NCBI GenBank assembly: GCA_034190875.2 | Contig: CM067343.1 | Location: forward strand, 14,201,312 to 14,265,311 | Direction: 5' to 3' | Origin: Urechis unicinctus | Taxonomy: Eukaryota > Annelida > Polychaeta > Xenopneusta > Urechidae | Length of the DNA: 64,000 nucleotides | In this document: positions 61,300-64,000 of the stretch, piece by piece | Layout of the letters: every line of letters starts with the position of its first letter | Position numbering within the stretch: position 1 is the stretch's first letter | The notes under the pieces: generated by a model | What the model was told of the DNA's origin: nothing | Database searches by the model: none | What the model saw: only the letters and a program-made list of their open reading frames with translations | Made by a program: the position numbers and the translations under genes

Positions 61300-62136
61300 A
61301 TAAAAACGTTACCGCGTGCATCAAAGTCAACCGAAAAAAAATATATATCAGCTGAAGTCGTCGATGGGACTGGGCCCCACTATTATTTGACGCAGTTTCG
61401 CTAATGGTTGCATTGTTTTCCATTGGCATTGCCATTAACCGGTGCCCGAACTAACTACTGACATATATTAATCATTATTGCCAGTGGAATTAGCTTGTCA
61501 CACGTCCGATATAAGCCCTATAAAAGGGAACCGCATATATTTGTGAGAATCAGGTGCATGCCATCTTTGAGAGACATTCATGGCTAATGATTCATAGATT
61601 CATTGAAAGCGTACACAATAATGTAAATGTGTGATCTTCTATTCCCTACTTAATTTGTAAGACGGATTAGGTAGAGTACGCCTGATGTTTGATTCTCTCG
61701 TGGTAGCTCTATATATGGAGTGCAGCTTAATCGATAACATTCTTTACGTCTTTAGGCTCACGATATAAACGAATAGAGCCGCAACGAATCGCACATTGCA
61801 GTAATGTCAATAAGTAATGATTAGAGAAACGCTCAATGTCAGTTACATTGCATAGAGGCCAAGTGTATAAGACGTACTGGCTTATGATTCCATCGTTATG
61901 GCCAGCAGTGTAAAAACGAGATTGACAGAAATTTGATTTAGAGAGATATTATCAGCGATAAGCCTTATCTTGACGACCCACAATGTTATTCAGTCGTTTC
62001 TGCATTGTTTAAGACCACAATTAGACCTTCTTTTTACAAGAGAACAATGAATATGTGTTCGCGTTTAGGCGTTGAATCATGAAAAACATACACTACCGGT
62101 GTAGCATATCGCAATTTCTTCGGTCAAAATGATTAA

Positions 62137-62496
62137 TTGAAACTGCTTCTGTCATTTATATATTATTATCATGCAGGACACATTATTTGTGCAGCGTATA
62201 AATTTAGTTCTCTCAGGGAAGAAGGAGACAATACTGTATTATCTGATGTTTATCAATTCCACAAGTATTGTATTTCCGCACGATGTATGCTTTTCTGTTA
62301 TAAACAATCAAACAAAAGGAAGAATGCATATTTTGGCGAAATATTTTTTACTTTCATAGCAAAGACCATGCTCCCAGTAAATCAATTTAATATTCTTATC
62401 CTATTGAGTTTATGTTCGTGGCAAGTAGACAGGTATGTATGTCTGATACCACTTGTAAATACATCCCTGACAGAGGAAGCCACTCGTTGCACCTGA
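62137..62496 (+). CDS. Hypothetical open frame of 119 codons
   Basis: Begins with TTG and a hydrophobic run (KLLLSFIYYY). The remainder has six cysteines but no recognisable order. Composition equals that of the background, so it may be chance. Confidence 0.12.
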   Translation: MKLLLSFIYYYHAGHIICAAYKFSSLREEGDNTVLSDVYQFHKYCISARCMLFCYKQSNKRKNAYFGEIFFTFIAKTMLPVNQFNILILLSLCSWQVDRYVCLIPLVNTSLTEEATRCT

Positions 62497-64000
62497 GCCA
62501 CTCAACCCTTTCGAATATTTTTGTGAACATATAATATGGTACTATCTTTTTATGATTAATGCCCTATACACCTTAGCCAACAAAATATATTAATTTTTGC
62601 AACTATCCGGCAATTTAATTCACGATCTAATACCTTATTAATTGTATTACAAAAATGTTAATATGGCCAAAAATTGACGGCGCCATGATCTTGTACAAAA
62701 CTTATTGTCGTGGATTATCTTTATGCTTCTGAGCTTATTCCAGAACGTCTCCTAAGGAGTTTCTAATCATACCAACGATACTCTCCTAGTCGGAATAGAA
62801 CGTAAATGTCATTTATAATGTAATTAGTAGCAGCGCGCGGGCTTACATCATTACATTAGAATGCTGCAAATGTATTTAGCAAGCTATTGGTATTTCGCTC
62901 TGCGACTGAGGCCGATAGGAACCGTCAACGGTCAATATCAAGATCCATAAATAACTAGAAGGTTTTAGAAAGCTTACCCGCCAGTGATGTTGCTTTGTGG
63001 CCAAATGTTATGCAAAACTCTTAATTGGCGATTGAAACCGGTTATGTCGGTAGGTATGGGAAACGGCTGATGTTACTTTGATAACCTAGCTGGTAATGCA
63101 ACATTAACCACGCATCAGCGCTTATACTTTGAGGCACAGTCTAAGGGGAAGAAGTAGCAATAAAATGGAAGTGGTCTTATTTCTGATGCCCATAATCCGT
63201 CATCGAATTGGATTGTTGAATAACCTGTGGTAGATCGTTGCTATTAGGAAATCCAAGGTCATTTTCAATATGTATGTGCAATGTAAGGGCATTCTTTCCA
63301 GCTACAACCCTAACATGAACACTAAGAGTATAAATGTATGTCTCTTGCCTGTCGCGACCGCCATGGCACTGTCTCAGAATGTTTTTGAACAGTCTTTATG
63401 AGTTTGACATATCAATGGAAACTTACATGATCAATCGTGTGACCATATATACTTAAACTGAATGCATTGAATTGCTATCAAGTTTGATGGCTGGGCATTA
63501 GTTATCCCCATAAAACCCATTATGAATGCAAAATGTTTTCTATAAACCTTTTGAATACAAGATAAAACATTTAGGATTCTTGCTCTTGTCCACCATTATA
63601 TGGTCACATCATAAACATATACATATAATAAGGATGAGCAATGGTAGAGTAGTAGAAAATCTTACAAGGCTCATCCTACCTATTCGCATATATCTTATGT
63701 AGCAAATGTTGTAATATTATAATGCGTTGATTGAACGGGTAAACATAAAGAAAGAAAAGTCATCGCTACATATCATAAAGACAGATAGTAATTATATACA
63801 CGGCTTAGTGGTACGCCACAGCCAGACCAGATGCCATTTACTTGGGTTTCTGCATTAGTTACGTTGTTTTTAATTCGATGTATTCATCAAACATTAACTT
63901 ATTCCGCAATTTACGATAGTATATTGCCATGGCAGAGTATGCATGCTCGCAAAATCATGTATATATCACAAACATTGCATCAATGGCCGATCCATGTGAC

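Larger units (their letters stand above)
60020..64000. other. No supported gene; two weak open frames
   Basis: Apart from the low-confidence frames near 61.0 and 62.1 kb, I see no exon-like composition, recognised repeat family or RNA gene. Confidence 0.4.

Overview
The window looks like nuclear DNA of an invertebrate animal: AT-rich (by eye about 35-40% GC), short coding exons separated by GT-AG introns, long TA, CA and CATA microsatellites, and many old, diverged interspersed duplications. I cannot name the species. The repertoire (sushi/CCP, C-type lectin, PAN, and free-standing domains like the P2X7 receptor C-terminus) fits marine invertebrates, including non-vertebrate deuterostomes and cnidarians. 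I see no prokaryotic gene organisation, rRNA, tRNA or CRISPR array.

The best-supported gene lies on the minus strand at 27218-17104. Nineteen exons join in frame with consistent phases and encode about 1,110 residues of a type I membrane receptor: CTLD, PAN/apple, CTLD, CCP, a small cysteine-rich EGF-like module, a Ser/Thr/Pro-rich spacer, nine more CCP modules, one transmembrane helix and a tail of about 15 residues with a YxxF sorting-type motif. Almost every module boundary is phase 1, and the lectin and PAN modules are each split by a phase 2 intron. The first (signal-peptide) exon was not found. The design recalls selectins and CCP-rich immune or allorecognition receptors, but the order is unusual.

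At 35660-38190 on the plus strand lies a broken, inverted copy of the 3' half of that gene. It keeps recognisable relics of CCP5, CCP6, CCP8, CCP9, CCP10 and the membrane exon, with stop codons and lost cysteines.

Two plus-strand loci resemble the intracellular C-terminal domain of P2X7 receptors: 45376-47226 (shifts of frame at two homopolymer runs, then a poly(A) signal) and about 56930-58110 (several stops and shifts). Each has a perfect TGACGTCA element just upstream. Intron 1 of the first locus holds a strong hairpin.

A small GC-rich ORF at 7512-7231 (minus) with a signal-peptide-like start may be a further secreted-protein gene. The rest (0-17 kb, 28-35 kb, 38-45 kb, 48-56 kb, 58-64 kb) is mainly non-coding DNA built from related repeat families: tandem copies at 3.0-5.0 kb; 10.0-10.5 with 14.1-14.6 kb; 11-13 with 51-53 kb; 32-33 with 42 kb; 39-40 with 55-56 kb; 40.6-41.4 with 59.2-60 kb. 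No transposase or reverse transcriptase was recognised in them.
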